15,556 nucleotides of DNA. Source: 66-474 sp039923855. Lineage in GTDB: Bacteria; Pseudomonadota; Gammaproteobacteria; Xanthomonadales; Rhodanobacteraceae. A model generated the notes under the pieces. That model was not told the origin of the DNA and did not search any database. It saw only the letters and a program-made list of their open reading frames with translations. A program made the translations under genes and the position numbers. The DNA lies in contig JBDTBW010000013.1 of the NCBI GenBank assembly GCA_039923855.1, forward strand, positions 1 through 15,556, written 5' to 3'. Positions 1-7,065 of the stretch are shown here, in pieces; the first letter of the stretch is position 1; each line of letters starts with the position of its first letter.

Positions 1-134
1 ATGGTCGTGAACATCGAATCGGTACGATTGGGCAGCCCCGAAGCGCGCACGATCTTTACCGCGGCGGCAACCGCATCGTGCAGGGAATCACCGCCAGATC
101 CACCGTTCGGCCAGATGGAAAACGCTACCAGCAT
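1..134 (-). CDS. MTH1187-family thiamine-binding protein, N-terminus (partial, runs off window)
   Basis: The minus-strand reading frame from the ATG at 134 encodes about 44 residues beginning MLVAFSIWPNGG and ending SGLPNRTDSMFTT at the window edge. This matches the start of the small MTH1187/YkoF-like family, whose members begin with a beta strand, carry a helix ending in SGLP, and continue with an M-x-T-x-I-E-G strand. Family members are cytoplasmic proteins of about 100 residues, often described as thiamine-binding. A clear Shine-Dalgarno GGAGG lies 6 bases before the ATG and supports this start. The remaining 55 or so residues lie outside the window. The overlapping plus-strand frame 1-198 is a shadow. 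Family assignment rests on pattern recognition of a partial sequence. Confidence 0.72.
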   Translation of the reverse strand, partial: MLVAFSIWPNGGSGGDSLHDAVAAAVKIVRASGLPNRTDSMFTT

Positions 135-194
135 GGCGAGCCTCCGTTCCAGACGTAGTTCAGATGTGTCTACTGTACTACGCAGCCACCGCGC

Positions 195-385
195 GTGAAC
201 CTGAGCCTGGCAAGCGAGAACGTGGTGGCGGTCGCATGGCCGCACGGTGAGGGTCTGCTAATGGCGCTCACTTATGCATGCCGACAATGCTGGTGCTGCT
301 GCTGCTGCAACAGAGCTCCGGTCGCGGCCTCATATCCATTTGCACCCGTGGCGGCATGGGTGTGACCGCGATTCTGGAACGCTGA
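195..385 (+). pseudogene. Decayed C-terminus of a thiolase (acetyl-CoA C-acyltransferase)
   Basis: Two frames together recall the end of a thiolase. Frame 3 (195 to about 280) reads VN...VAWPHGEGLLMALTYA, resembling the VN-x-x-GG-x-VALGHP-x-G...LLMALTYAL stretch. Frame 2 (about 290 to the TGA at 383-385) reads GLISICTRGGMGVTAILER then stop, which fits the conserved C-terminal C-x-x-GGMG motif (normally C-x-G-GG-x-G). The active-site His region is corrupted (WPHGEG instead of GHP), the frame changes near a (CTG)n run at about 287-308, and the rest of the protein (some 330 residues) is absent. Beta-oxidation thiolase would make sense beside ETF-quinone oxidoreductase. This is therefore a remnant, not a gene; the second half is the stronger evidence. 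Confidence 0.55.
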
Positions 386-469
386 ATTCAGGCGGAATAC
401 GACATTTGCCGTGCCTGCGGCGAACCGCGACACTGACTGGTCTGCACAGGGTAGTAATCCGAAACTGCT

Positions 470-2122
470 ATGAGCGAACACCAAACGATGGAATATGACG
501 TGGTCGTGGTCGGCGCCGGACCGGCAGGTCTCTCGTTCGCCATCCGCCTGAAACAACTCCAGGCGGACACTCGCGTGTGCGTGATCGAGAAAGCTTCCAC
601 CGTCGGCGCGCAGGTCCTGTCCGGCGCGGTGATCGAGCCCGCACCGCTGGATGCGTTGCTGCCGCACTGGCGCGACAGCCCGCCGCCGATCTGCGTACCC
701 GCGACGCACGACGAATTCCTGTTGCTGCGCGACGCCAAACGCGCGATGAAACTGCCGACCCCGCCGCAAATGAACAACCGCGGCAACTTCATCGTGTCTT
801 TGGGCGCGCTGTGCGCCTGGCTGGCACCGCAAGCCGAGACACTGGGCGTGGACGTGTTTCCCGGCTTCGCCGCTGCCGATGCGGTGTTCGACGACAAGGG
901 CGCGGTCAAAGGTGTGAGGATCGGCGACATGGGGGTGGCGAAGGACGGTTCGCACAAGCCCGGCTACACCCAGGGCATCGACATCCTTGCCCCGCTCACC
1001 GTGTTGGCCGAGGGCTGCCGCGGCAGCATCACGAAGACACTGATCGCGAAATATGGACTCGATCAGGATAGCCACCCGCAAACCTACGGCATCGGCCTCA
1101 AGGAACTCTGGCAACTGCCGGAGGGCCGCGTGCAGCCGGGCCATGTGACGCATACCGTGGGCTGGCCGCTGGACAACAAAACCTACGGCGGCAGTTTCAT
1201 CTATCACCTCGACAAGGATCGCATCGCGATCGGTTTGGTCGCCGGGTTGGATTATTCCGATCCACTGTTCCGGCCATGGGAGGCGTTCCAGCAGTTGAAG
1301 CACCACTCGCGCATCGAGCCGCTGCTGGAAGGCGGACAAATCATCTCCGCCGGATCACGCGCATTGATGGAGGGTGGGCTACAGTCGCTGCCCAAAGTCG
1401 AGATGCCCGGCGCGTTGCTGATCGGCGATGCCGCAGGTTTGATGAACGTGCCCAAGATCAAGGGCACGCATCAGGCCATCCGCTCGGGCATACTGGCCGC
1501 CGAATACTTCGCGGAAACGAAATCCGGGGTGGGCTTCGATGCGCGCCTGCGCGCCTCGCCGATTGCAAAGGAATTGAAGAAGGTGCGCAACATCCGGCCC
1601 GGTTTTCACGGCGGGCTGTGGCGCGGCCTGGTGAACGCCGCGTGGGAAACCGTCACCGTCGGGCTGTCGCCGTGGACCCTGAAGAATCACGCCGACTGGC
1701 CGTCGCTGGACAAGCTCGATCCGCCGGCGACGCTGGCCAATCGTCCGGTTCCGGACGCGTCTTCGCCGCGCGACCCTGGCTGGGTCGACCGCACGCTGCC
1801 ACCACGCGATCGTCTGGCCAGTGTGTATTTCGCTGCCACCGAATACGACGAGGACCAGCCGGTGCACCTGCACGTGCACGATTTCTCGATCTGCGCGGAC
1901 CGCTGCGTCAGCGAGTACGGCAATCCCTGCACCCGGTACTGTCCCACCGCCGTTTACGAAATGGTCGAAGAAGTACAACCCGACGGCGAGAAGTCGTTGC
2001 GCCTGCAGATCAACGCCGCCAACTGCGTGCACTGCAAGACCTGCGACATCAAGGATCCCTACGAGAACATCACCTGGGTCACGCCCGAAGGTGGGTCCGG
2101 GCCGAATTACCAGAACCTCTAG
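470..2122 (+). CDS. Electron transfer flavoprotein-ubiquinone oxidoreductase (ETF-QO)
   Basis: This 550-residue enzyme passes electrons from reduced ETF (fed by acyl-CoA and other dehydrogenases) to the membrane quinone pool. The FAD-binding GAGPAG motif is at residues 15-20. The second FAD contact LLIGDAAGLMNVPKIKGTH lies mid-protein, and the C-terminal domain holds the single 4Fe-4S cluster with likely ligands C491 (in RYCP), C519, C522 and C525 (CVHCKTCDIKDP). It ends in the typical PEGGSGPNYQNL. Length equals the family norm (about 550). The start at 470 has no strong ribosome site; the ATG at 488 (MEYDVVVVGAG) is an alternative used by many homologues. It stands alone on this strand. No etfA/etfB is in the window, but the thiolase remnant just upstream fits a beta-oxidation context. 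Confidence 0.96.
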   Translation: MSEHQTMEYDVVVVGAGPAGLSFAIRLKQLQADTRVCVIEKASTVGAQVLSGAVIEPAPLDALLPHWRDSPPPICVPATHDEFLLLRDAKRAMKLPTPPQMNNRGNFIVSLGALCAWLAPQAETLGVDVFPGFAAADAVFDDKGAVKGVRIGDMGVAKDGSHKPGYTQGIDILAPLTVLAEGCRGSITKTLIAKYGLDQDSHPQTYGIGLKELWQLPEGRVQPGHVTHTVGWPLDNKTYGGSFIYHLDKDRIAIGLVAGLDYSDPLFRPWEAFQQLKHHSRIEPLLEGGQIISAGSRALMEGGLQSLPKVEMPGALLIGDAAGLMNVPKIKGTHQAIRSGILAAEYFAETKSGVGFDARLRASPIAKELKKVRNIRPGFHGGLWRGLVNAAWETVTVGLSPWTLKNHADWPSLDKLDPPATLANRPVPDASSPRDPGWVDRTLPPRDRLASVYFAATEYDEDQPVHLHVHDFSICADRCVSEYGNPCTRYCPTAVYEMVEEVQPDGEKSLRLQINAANCVHCKTCDIKDPYENITWVTPEGGSGPNYQNL

Positions 2123-2212
2123 CGTTCATTGATGCCTTGCGTCACCTTGGCATTCCCCGCACTACACACAGCGCCGATCCCGTCGACGCGAGCTGGGCAC
2201 GTGTTCGTTGAA

Positions 2213-2232
2213 GCGCCGCCATTGGACGGCGC
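2213..2232. terminator. Weak hairpin between converging genes
   Basis: GCGCCG at 2213-2218 can pair with CGGCGC at 2227-2232 around an 8-base loop. It lies between the ETF-QO stop and the VOC stub, where transcripts from both strands meet. There is no T-run on either side, so an intrinsic terminator role is only a guess. Confidence 0.2.
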
Positions 2233-2259
2233 CTCCGCCGCGACTCACAGCGCTTGTCG

Positions 2260-2340
2260 TCAAAAGACTAGATCGGCGCGCTGCAAGCGCAGCGAGACGT
2301 CGAGGTCGCGCACGCGCGCCGCACCATGCAGATATTTCAT
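2260..2340 (-). pseudogene. Truncated glyoxalase/VOC-family gene stub
   Basis: This frame encodes 26 residues starting MKYLHGAARVRDLDVSLR and then stopping at a TGA. The start closely resembles lactoylglutathione lyase-type VOC proteins, which begin MKYLHTM-x-RV-x-DLD-x-SL-x-FY. The ATG overlaps the TGA of the upstream SDR gene (ATGA), a classic translational-coupling arrangement, so it was probably the next gene of that operon. Everything after the first beta-alpha unit is missing or scrambled; no metal-binding residue remains. It may still be translated as a short peptide. Confidence 0.5.
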
Positions 2341-3170
2341 GCCGATGCCTCCGGGTCGAGGAACAAGTCCGGCAGCAAGGTGTGACCCGGTTCGACCGCG
2401 TAGGCGTCAAGATCGCTGACGCCACTCTCACGCAGCACCTCGTCATCGATGAAAAACCGGCCGGTGTTTTCACGCGCAGGTTTCACCAGGATGGTGTGGG
2501 CGGCATCGGCGAGGATTTCCGGCTCGCGGCAACCAGCCACGTCGACGCCCGAGATCATCTTGAGCGCAGCGGTGTCGATCACCGTGCGCGGCCACAAGGC
2601 ATTGATGGCGATGCCGGCGTCGCGGAATTCGGCGGCCAGGCCCAGCGTGACGAAACTCATGCCCATCTTGGCCAGGGTATAAGCGGTGTGCGGTCCCCAC
2701 CAGCGCGGGTTGAGGCTGGGCGGCGGCGCCAAGGTCAGAATGTGCGGGTTGGCTGCCTGCCTGAGATACGGGATCGCAAGCTGGGCGCACAAATAGCTGC
2801 CGCGCGCGTTGACCTGCTGCATCAAGTCGAAGCGTTTCATGGACGTTTCCAGCGTACCCTTCAGCCAAATGGCGCTGGCGTTGTTGATGAGGATGTCGAT
2901 GCCGCCGAAGTGCTCGACCGTGCGTGACATGGCGTCACGCACATTGTCTTCATCCCGAATGTCGCACCGGATAGCCAGCGCCCTGCCGCCGGCTCCCTCA
3001 ATGGCCGCCGCCGCGGTGTGGATGGTGCCGGGCAACTTGGGGTTGGGGGTGTCGCTCTTGGCGGCCACCACCACATTGGCGCCATCGCGGGCAGCGCGCA
3101 GTGCGATGGCCAGGCCGATGCCGCGCGAAGCGCCGGTAATGAACAGTGTCTTGCCCGCCAGATCGCTCAC
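2337..3170 (-). CDS. HSDL2-like short-chain dehydrogenase/reductase
   Basis: This NAD(P)-dependent SDR of the hydroxysteroid-dehydrogenase-like 2 group has 277 residues. The cofactor motif TGASRGIG is at residues 12-19, ILINNAS at about 94-99 and the catalytic Y164-x-x-x-K168 pair at YTLAK. The C-terminus IDDEVLRESGVSDLDAYAV...GHTLLPDLFLD is characteristic of the bacterial HSDL2 subgroup. The GTG at 3170 is preferred because GAGGAG lies 7 bases before it. A longer frame from the GTG at 3191 would place that ribosome site inside the gene. One oddity is that the usual TLSPP segment reads TLAPP, with Ala148 at the expected serine position (GCG codon). The substrate is unknown; relatives are linked to fatty acyl metabolism. 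It overlaps the VOC stub downstream. Confidence 0.9.
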   Translation of the reverse strand: MSDLAGKTLFITGASRGIGLAIALRAARDGANVVVAAKSDTPNPKLPGTIHTAAAAIEGAGGRALAIRCDIRDEDNVRDAMSRTVEHFGGIDILINNASAIWLKGTLETSMKRFDLMQQVNARGSYLCAQLAIPYLRQAANPHILTLAPPPSLNPRWWGPHTAYTLAKMGMSFVTLGLAAEFRDAGIAINALWPRTVIDTAALKMISGVDVAGCREPEILADAAHTILVKPARENTGRFFIDDEVLRESGVSDLDAYAVEPGHTLLPDLFLDPEASA

Positions 3171-3264
3171 ACCTCGTCTCCTCAAGTACACATTCGGAAA
3201 ATCAGGGTACTTCCTTTCAGCCTCTGGCCGATGTCACGCTACACGTCAATCAGCATCATTCACA

Positions 3265-3399
3265 ATGAACCCTGCACAGCAGGCGGTCTTAAAGTTTGAC
3301 GTCCTCGTAATCCTGCATGGCGACGCCAACAAGGCTGCTAGCAGGCTGCACATTGCCGATTCCGTAATCAAATTGGCGAACAGAGGATCCTTCTGTTAG
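3265..3399 (+). CDS. Possible 44-residue small protein, unrecognised
   Basis: An ATG at 3265 opens a short frame reading MNPAQQAVLKFDVLVILHG, then DANKAASRLHIADSVIKLANRGSFC, stopping at the TAG 3397-3399. The composition looks protein-like (amphipathic, regularly spaced hydrophobics), but there is no ribosome site and I recognise no family. It could be a fragment of a lost gene. It is the only coding candidate in the roughly 400-base gap between the SDR start and the GST pseudogene. Confidence 0.2.
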   Translation: MNPAQQAVLKFDVLVILHGDANKAASRLHIADSVIKLANRGSFC

Positions 3400-3409
3400 G
3401 CCAACAGCG

Positions 3410-3429
3410 CGTGTCGAAAACGCGACACG
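3410..3429. other. Inverted repeat CGTGTCG / CGACACG
   Basis: A perfect 7-base stem (3410-3416 with 3423-3429) surrounds the 6-base loop AAAACG. It lies in the intergenic stretch about 140 bases upstream of the GST pseudogene. It could be an operator or the end of a transcript; no T-run follows, so a terminator is not well supported. Confidence 0.25.
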
Positions 3430-3571
3430 GCCACGACACACGCGGCTGTGCACTTTTGCCGCCGTAGTCATCCAACTGACCTGGGTCAACAACGCGTGTG
3501 TGACGTGAGCGGATACTGCAGGGTCGGCGACCAGCTCATACCGTTTTGTTGACCACGCGACGAGGAATTAG

Positions 3572-4224
3572 ATGATGATGCTGTCCGGCGCTCATAGCCC
3601 TGCCCCGCGCGCGCTGCGAATGTATCTGCTAGAAAAAGACGTAACGATCCTGACGCGGCATATCGACGTGTTCGCGGGCGTGAACCGCCAGGAACCCTTT
3701 CTATCACGCAATCTCGCCGGGCAGACGCCAGCGCTGCTATTCGACGATAGCCGTTGCCTCGCGGAATCCGTCGCAATCATGGAATATCTGGAAGAAAAGC
3801 ATCCTGATCCAGCGTTGATCGGCACCACACCCGAGGAACGCGCCGAAACACGACAGTGGCAACGACGGATCGAACTCAATATCACCGAAAACATCCACAA
3901 CGCATACCATTATTCTGAGGGGTTGACCCGCGTCGCCCCCGCATTCCCGTGGCACCAGAAGCGGCGCCAGGACTGAAGCGCGTGGCGCAGGATCGGCTCG
4001 CCTGGCTGGGCCGCATGCTCGATGGCCACGAATTCGTCGTCGGCGACCGGTTCACCATTGCAGACATCTGGTTATACGCCTGGCTGAATTTCGCCAATTT
4101 CGTCGGCCAGCCGTTCGGTCGCGCGCTGCCTTGCATCGCCCCGTGGTTCGCGCGCGCCGCGACGCACTTTTCGGCCGCCTCGAGCCTGCATCCGGACTGC
4201 AAGCCCGGTGGTGTACGCGGCTGA
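3572..4224 (+). pseudogene. Glutathione S-transferase, frameshifted
   Basis: Two adjoining frames make one GST. The first (3572 to about 3920) holds the thioredoxin-like N-domain with the cis-Pro region QTPALLFDD and the glutathione-contact ESVAIMEYLEE. The second (from about 3937) resumes at IPVAPEAAPGLKR and contains the helical C-domain, including FTIADIWLYAWLNFANFVGQP. The coding frame changes from +2 to +1 between about 3915 and 3937, equivalent to one lost base, near the runs GGGG (3917-3920) and CCCCC. Both halves are well conserved, so this is either a very recent mutation or a sequencing error. GAGGA lies 5 bases before the ATG at 3572; ATGs at 3575 and 3578 are alternatives. The AhpD-like gene follows on the same strand. 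Confidence 0.85.
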
Positions 4225-4263
4225 CGCCCGTCCGAAGCCTTGCTGCAACCTTGGAGACATTCC

Positions 4264-4734
4264 ATGACACAACGAATCCACTACACACAAGTCTCACCCG
4301 ACGGCTTCAAAGCCATGCGCCACCTACAGGAATACGTCGAGAATTCGGGATTGGAACATCCCCTGCTGGAATTGGTGAAGATGCGCGCCTCGCAGATCAA
4401 CGGCTGCGCATACTGCCTTGATATGCATAGCAAGGACGCTCGTGCTGGTGGCGAGACCGAGCAGAGGCTGTATACGCTCGATGGCTGGCGCGAGACTCCC
4501 TTTTTTAGCGAGCGCGAACGCGCGGCACTGGCATGGACCGAGGCTCTGACCCAGATTTCGGAGAACGACGTGTCGGAAACGCTGTACGCCGAAGCATGCA
4601 AGCATTTCAGCGAAAAGGAGCTGGTGGACCTCGCACTTGCGATCATCGCCATCAACGGCTGGAATCGACTGGCGATCCCGTTCCGTTCGACTCCAGGAAT
4701 CTATCAATCCCACCCAACGAAAAAGCAAGTGTAA
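4264..4734 (+). CDS. AhpD-like carboxymuconolactone decarboxylase-family protein
   Basis: This 156-residue all-helical protein carries the AhpD core motif: C48-AY-C51-LDM-H55 inside MRASQINGCAYCLDMHSKDAR, the redox-active CxxC with the proton-relay histidine. Family members reduce or buffer peroxide-type oxidants or act on small organic substrates; the exact substrate is not visible. The ATG at 4264 is chosen because GGAG lies 8 bases upstream; a TTG at 4240 would also be in frame. It follows the GST pseudogene by 39 bases on the same strand, which suggests a two-gene oxidative/electrophile-stress unit. It seems intact. Confidence 0.9.
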   Translation: MTQRIHYTQVSPDGFKAMRHLQEYVENSGLEHPLLELVKMRASQINGCAYCLDMHSKDARAGGETEQRLYTLDGWRETPFFSERERAALAWTEALTQISENDVSETLYAEACKHFSEKELVDLALAIIAINGWNRLAIPFRSTPGIYQSHPTKKQV

Positions 4735-4852
4735 GTGTGTTGGAAGTAAATGGTGCAGATTGGCGCGGTGTGCGCTTCACGAGGATCAAAATAACCATGC
4801 GGCGTGCGAATTCAAGACTGGAAATGGCTTCACCTAGACGCGATACGCGAAC

Positions 4853-5438
4853 GGGCTTCAGTGGCAGATTCGGAAAACCGCGCTGACGCGGCCCCTCGAA
4901 CGGGTTTGCGCCCGGCTGGATTTCGCCTTTGATGTTGCCGGCCTGTCCGGAGATCCCGCACAGGTAGTCGAACTTGTCGTAGTGCGGTTCCAGCTCATCG
5001 TAAGTGACGCCCCCAATCCTGGATTGTCATGTACGCCGGGATGAATTTCTTGCCGTAGCGCTGCTCGGTATGCGAGCGGATCACGAAATCGGTGGGCAGA
5101 CACCGTCATGTCTGGCCGTTCCAGTGCACACCCGCGCCGCCTACGCTGGGCGCGGGCAGGAATGACCCGAGATGACGCATCGGCAGCGCCGTCTGGTCGA
5201 TCGAATTGCGGAACGTCAGCGTCTCGCGCTCGGGTTCCTCGAACAAACCATGGCGCATCGCGTATCGCAGCTCGTCCTGGATCGTGGTCGTTGGAAAATT
5301 CTGCACGGTATCGCGAAAGGCGCCGCGTTCCAGCGCCAGAACCTGCAAGCCGGAATCGGTGAGTTCCTGCGCCACGATCGCGGCGGTCACGCCGAACCCG
5401 ACCAGCACCACATCCACTTCCTTGAATTGGGTGGCCAT
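4853..5438 (-). pseudogene. GMC-family oxidoreductase, truncated and interrupted
   Basis: The frame from the ATG at 5438 starts MATQFKEVDVVLVGFGVTAA (FAD-binding GxGxxA) and runs through GVHWNGQT. It then hits an in-frame TGA at 5106-5108, exactly where homologues have Trp. The same frame continues RCLPTDFVIRSHTEQRYGKK...TIQDWG, after which one extra G in a G5 run (about 5018-5022) shifts the frame. The new frame reads VTYDELEPHYDKFDYLCGIS...PNLPLK. Similarity ends near 4853, so some 400 of about 590 residues, including the substrate and catalytic domain, are gone. Family members are membrane-associated FAD dehydrogenases paired with a gluconate 2-dehydrogenase subunit 3-type protein, whose broken gene lies directly upstream. 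At least three lesions indicate real decay. Confidence 0.85.
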
Positions 5439-5442
5439 CGCA

Positions 5443-6153
5443 TCAATCCTTTTGATCGCCCGGTGAGCCGCGACCTTTCAAACCCACCGTAGGCATCGTG
5501 TATGGCTTGCCGTACTGCTCGATCTCCGCGACGTAGTTGTAACGCGGGCCGGGAAAACCGATCAGCTTCCAGCCGGCGAAATCGCGGTTGCCGCCGTACA
5601 TCGGGTCGGCGAGGAATCCTTCCTGCGTGTTCTGCAGCAACATGGTGAAGAAATCTTTTGCCGGCGCATCGTGCAGATCGATGCCGCCTTTCTCCAATCC
5701 GTGCAGTACGGCATCCTGCTGATCCACCGAAAGCGCCTCGAAAGCCATTTGATATTTCTGCTAACAATACGATTTTTTGGATATTGCGGATCGCGCGCGG
5801 TACATCTGCGCCGGTTTCAGTTTGGATTGCCAACCCTGCTCGTCGCTGCCCTTGCTCCACGGACCGCGCATGTACCAGGTTTCTGCCATGCCATACGGAC
5901 CGGACAGCTGGCGATCAATGAACACGGTGACGCCGCGGTTCGCACCGGGACTCGCGGCATCGCCGGGGATCAGACGTTCGGTCGCGGTATCGAGGAAGTG
6001 TTTTTCCGCATCGTTGAGAAACAACGGTCCCGGTGCATTGGCCGCGTTCAATTCAGCGTACGGCGACTCACCGTGGCAGCCGATCAGCGCGGCACCCGGC
6101 ACCGCGATGACTGCGGCCTTGAGGAAGCGTCGGTGAGAATTCGAGGAATCCAT
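5443..6153 (-). pseudogene. Gluconate 2-dehydrogenase subunit 3-family protein, interrupted
   Basis: The ATG at 6153 has GGAGG 5 bases upstream. It opens MDSSNSHRRFLKAAVIAV followed by PGAALIGC, a twin-arginine signal with a lipobox-like cysteine. This indicates an exported small subunit that partners a GMC dehydrogenase. Conserved parts are FLDTATERLIPGD, GVTVFIDRQLSGPYG and LHDAPAKDFFTMLLQNTQEGFLADPMYGGNRD. An in-frame TAG at 5761-5763 interrupts it. Just before the stop the expected YRxAIRxIQKYC segment is split over two frames (MYRARSAISKKSYC here, RAIRNIQK in the neighbour frame) near an A6 run, so there are probably compensating indels as well. It ends at 5443, with the GMC ATG five bases on. 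The pair was an operon and both genes are now broken. Confidence 0.85.
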
Positions 6154-6285
6154 CTGGACCTCCGCTGCGCACGCCCCGTTCACTGCTCCGCTGCGGATCT
6201 ACTATTCATGGCCCGCATGCTCCGTGCGGTAACGAACATAGATCGCGTTGACCGCAAAGGATCGCTTGCCTCGTGGCGGGTTGGA

Positions 6286-6636
6286 TCAACCGCTGAAGAG
6301 GATACCCAGTACGGTCACTACACCTGCAGCAGTCAACCCAAAGCACACCAACCGCATGGCGATCAAAGTGACCGTTCTTTGATTGATGGCGTGGACGTAA
6401 TCCTTGATCACCACCCCCAGGCCCAGCGCGGTGTGCCAGAAAAGCGCGATCAAGAGCAGCACCATCGATATCGCGACGAACGGCTTGCGCAACCATGCGA
6501 TCAGCGCGGCATAGTCGCTGCCGGTATGCGCGATCAGCGCGGCAACGAACCACACGGTCAGCGGGATCAACGCGATCGCGGTCGCGCGTTCGAGCAACCA
6601 GTTTCCAGCGCCCTTTCTCACCGAACCATGATTCAT
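6286..6636 (-). CDS. sdhD: Succinate dehydrogenase membrane anchor subunit SdhD
   Basis: This 116-residue hydrophobic protein has three membrane helices (about residues 16-36, 52-74 and 90-113). H68 in LFWHTALGLGVVIKDYVH is the expected heme b ligand, and D79-Y80 matches the Asp-Tyr pair that lines the ubiquinone site. Together with SdhC it anchors complex II and reduces ubiquinone. The ATG at 6636 lies 4 bases after the sdhC stop, so the genes are co-transcribed. The same frame continues for 26 codons beyond the TGA before a TAG, with no start codon; this looks incidental. Next downstream is the broken subunit 3 gene. Confidence 0.9.
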   Translation of the reverse strand: MNHGSVRKGAGNWLLERATAIALIPLTVWFVAALIAHTGSDYAALIAWLRKPFVAISMVLLLIALFWHTALGLGVVIKDYVHAINQRTVTLIAMRLVCFGLTAAGVVTVLGILFSG

Positions 6637-6640
6637 GGCG

Positions 6641-7060
6641 CTATCGCCTTATCCAAGCACTGGTAACCCACGCGGCAACGGTCAACACCATGCTCGCCGC
6701 GAACACGATCCACCCCGAGAGATAAATCGCGCGCAACGAAAAGCCATGCACGGTATCCCAGATCAGATGCCGCAAGCTGCCGCACAGGTGCATGAAAAAA
6801 GCGAAGGTGGCCACGAACAGCACAGCGCGGCCAGCCCACGATGCGATTCCTTCGCGCACGACGGCGTAGGCTTGCGGGCCTGCCGCGGCAGCGATCAACC
6901 AGATGACCAACCCCAAGGCGCACACGCTCAACAGCACGCCGCTGATCCGGTTGACGATCGACAGTACCGAAGTCAGTTGCGGTCGGTAAATCTGGATATT
7001 GGGCGAACGCGGTCGCAGGCGATTCGCGGGCGAGTACGGCGTGGTCGAATCCTGATCCAT
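6641..7060 (-). CDS. sdhC: Succinate dehydrogenase cytochrome b556 subunit SdhC
   Basis: The protein has 139 residues from the ATG at 7060. The N-terminus contains RPRSPNIQIYRPQLTSVLSIVNRISGV, the family signature that leads into the quinone site, followed by three membrane helices (about 33-60, 78-100 and 111-136). H91 in FMHLCGSLRHLIWD is the likely axial ligand of heme b. A TTG at 7069 is also in frame and would overlap the sdhB stop, but the ATG is the better candidate. Start and stop sit within 4-6 bases of sdhB and sdhD, giving a tight B-C-D operon. Confidence 0.92.
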   Translation of the reverse strand: MDQDSTTPYSPANRLRPRSPNIQIYRPQLTSVLSIVNRISGVLLSVCALGLVIWLIAAAAGPQAYAVVREGIASWAGRAVLFVATFAFFMHLCGSLRHLIWDTVHGFSLRAIYLSGWIVFAASMVLTVAAWVTSAWIRR

Positions 7061-7065
7061 GCCAG

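Noticed and set aside
272..1339. Long minus-strand open frame opposite the ETF-QO gene
   Set aside because: Shadow of the ETF-QO gene in high-GC DNA: composition is Arg/His/Ala-rich with no recognisable domain.
3289..3492. 67-codon minus-strand frame upstream of the SDR gene
   Set aside because: No homology recognised, no ribosome site, ordinary random-frame composition.
5106..5108. In-frame TGA at a Trp position in the GMC gene, and a 26-codon in-frame continuation after the sdhD TGA, suggesting TGA recoding to Trp or Sec
   Set aside because: TGA ends several clearly complete genes here (SDR, CBS, sdhB, MerA-like), TGG is used normally, and the GMC gene has other lesions. Nonsense mutation is the simpler explanation.
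6202..6285. Protein-like segment FAVNAIYVRYRTEHAGHE in frame after sdhD
   Set aside because: No start codon of its own and no family I can name; kept only as a possible relic.
5671..6666. 331-codon plus-strand open frame across the subunit 3 pseudogene and sdhD
   Set aside because: No ribosome site or domain, and the minus strand carries recognisable proteins over the same stretch.
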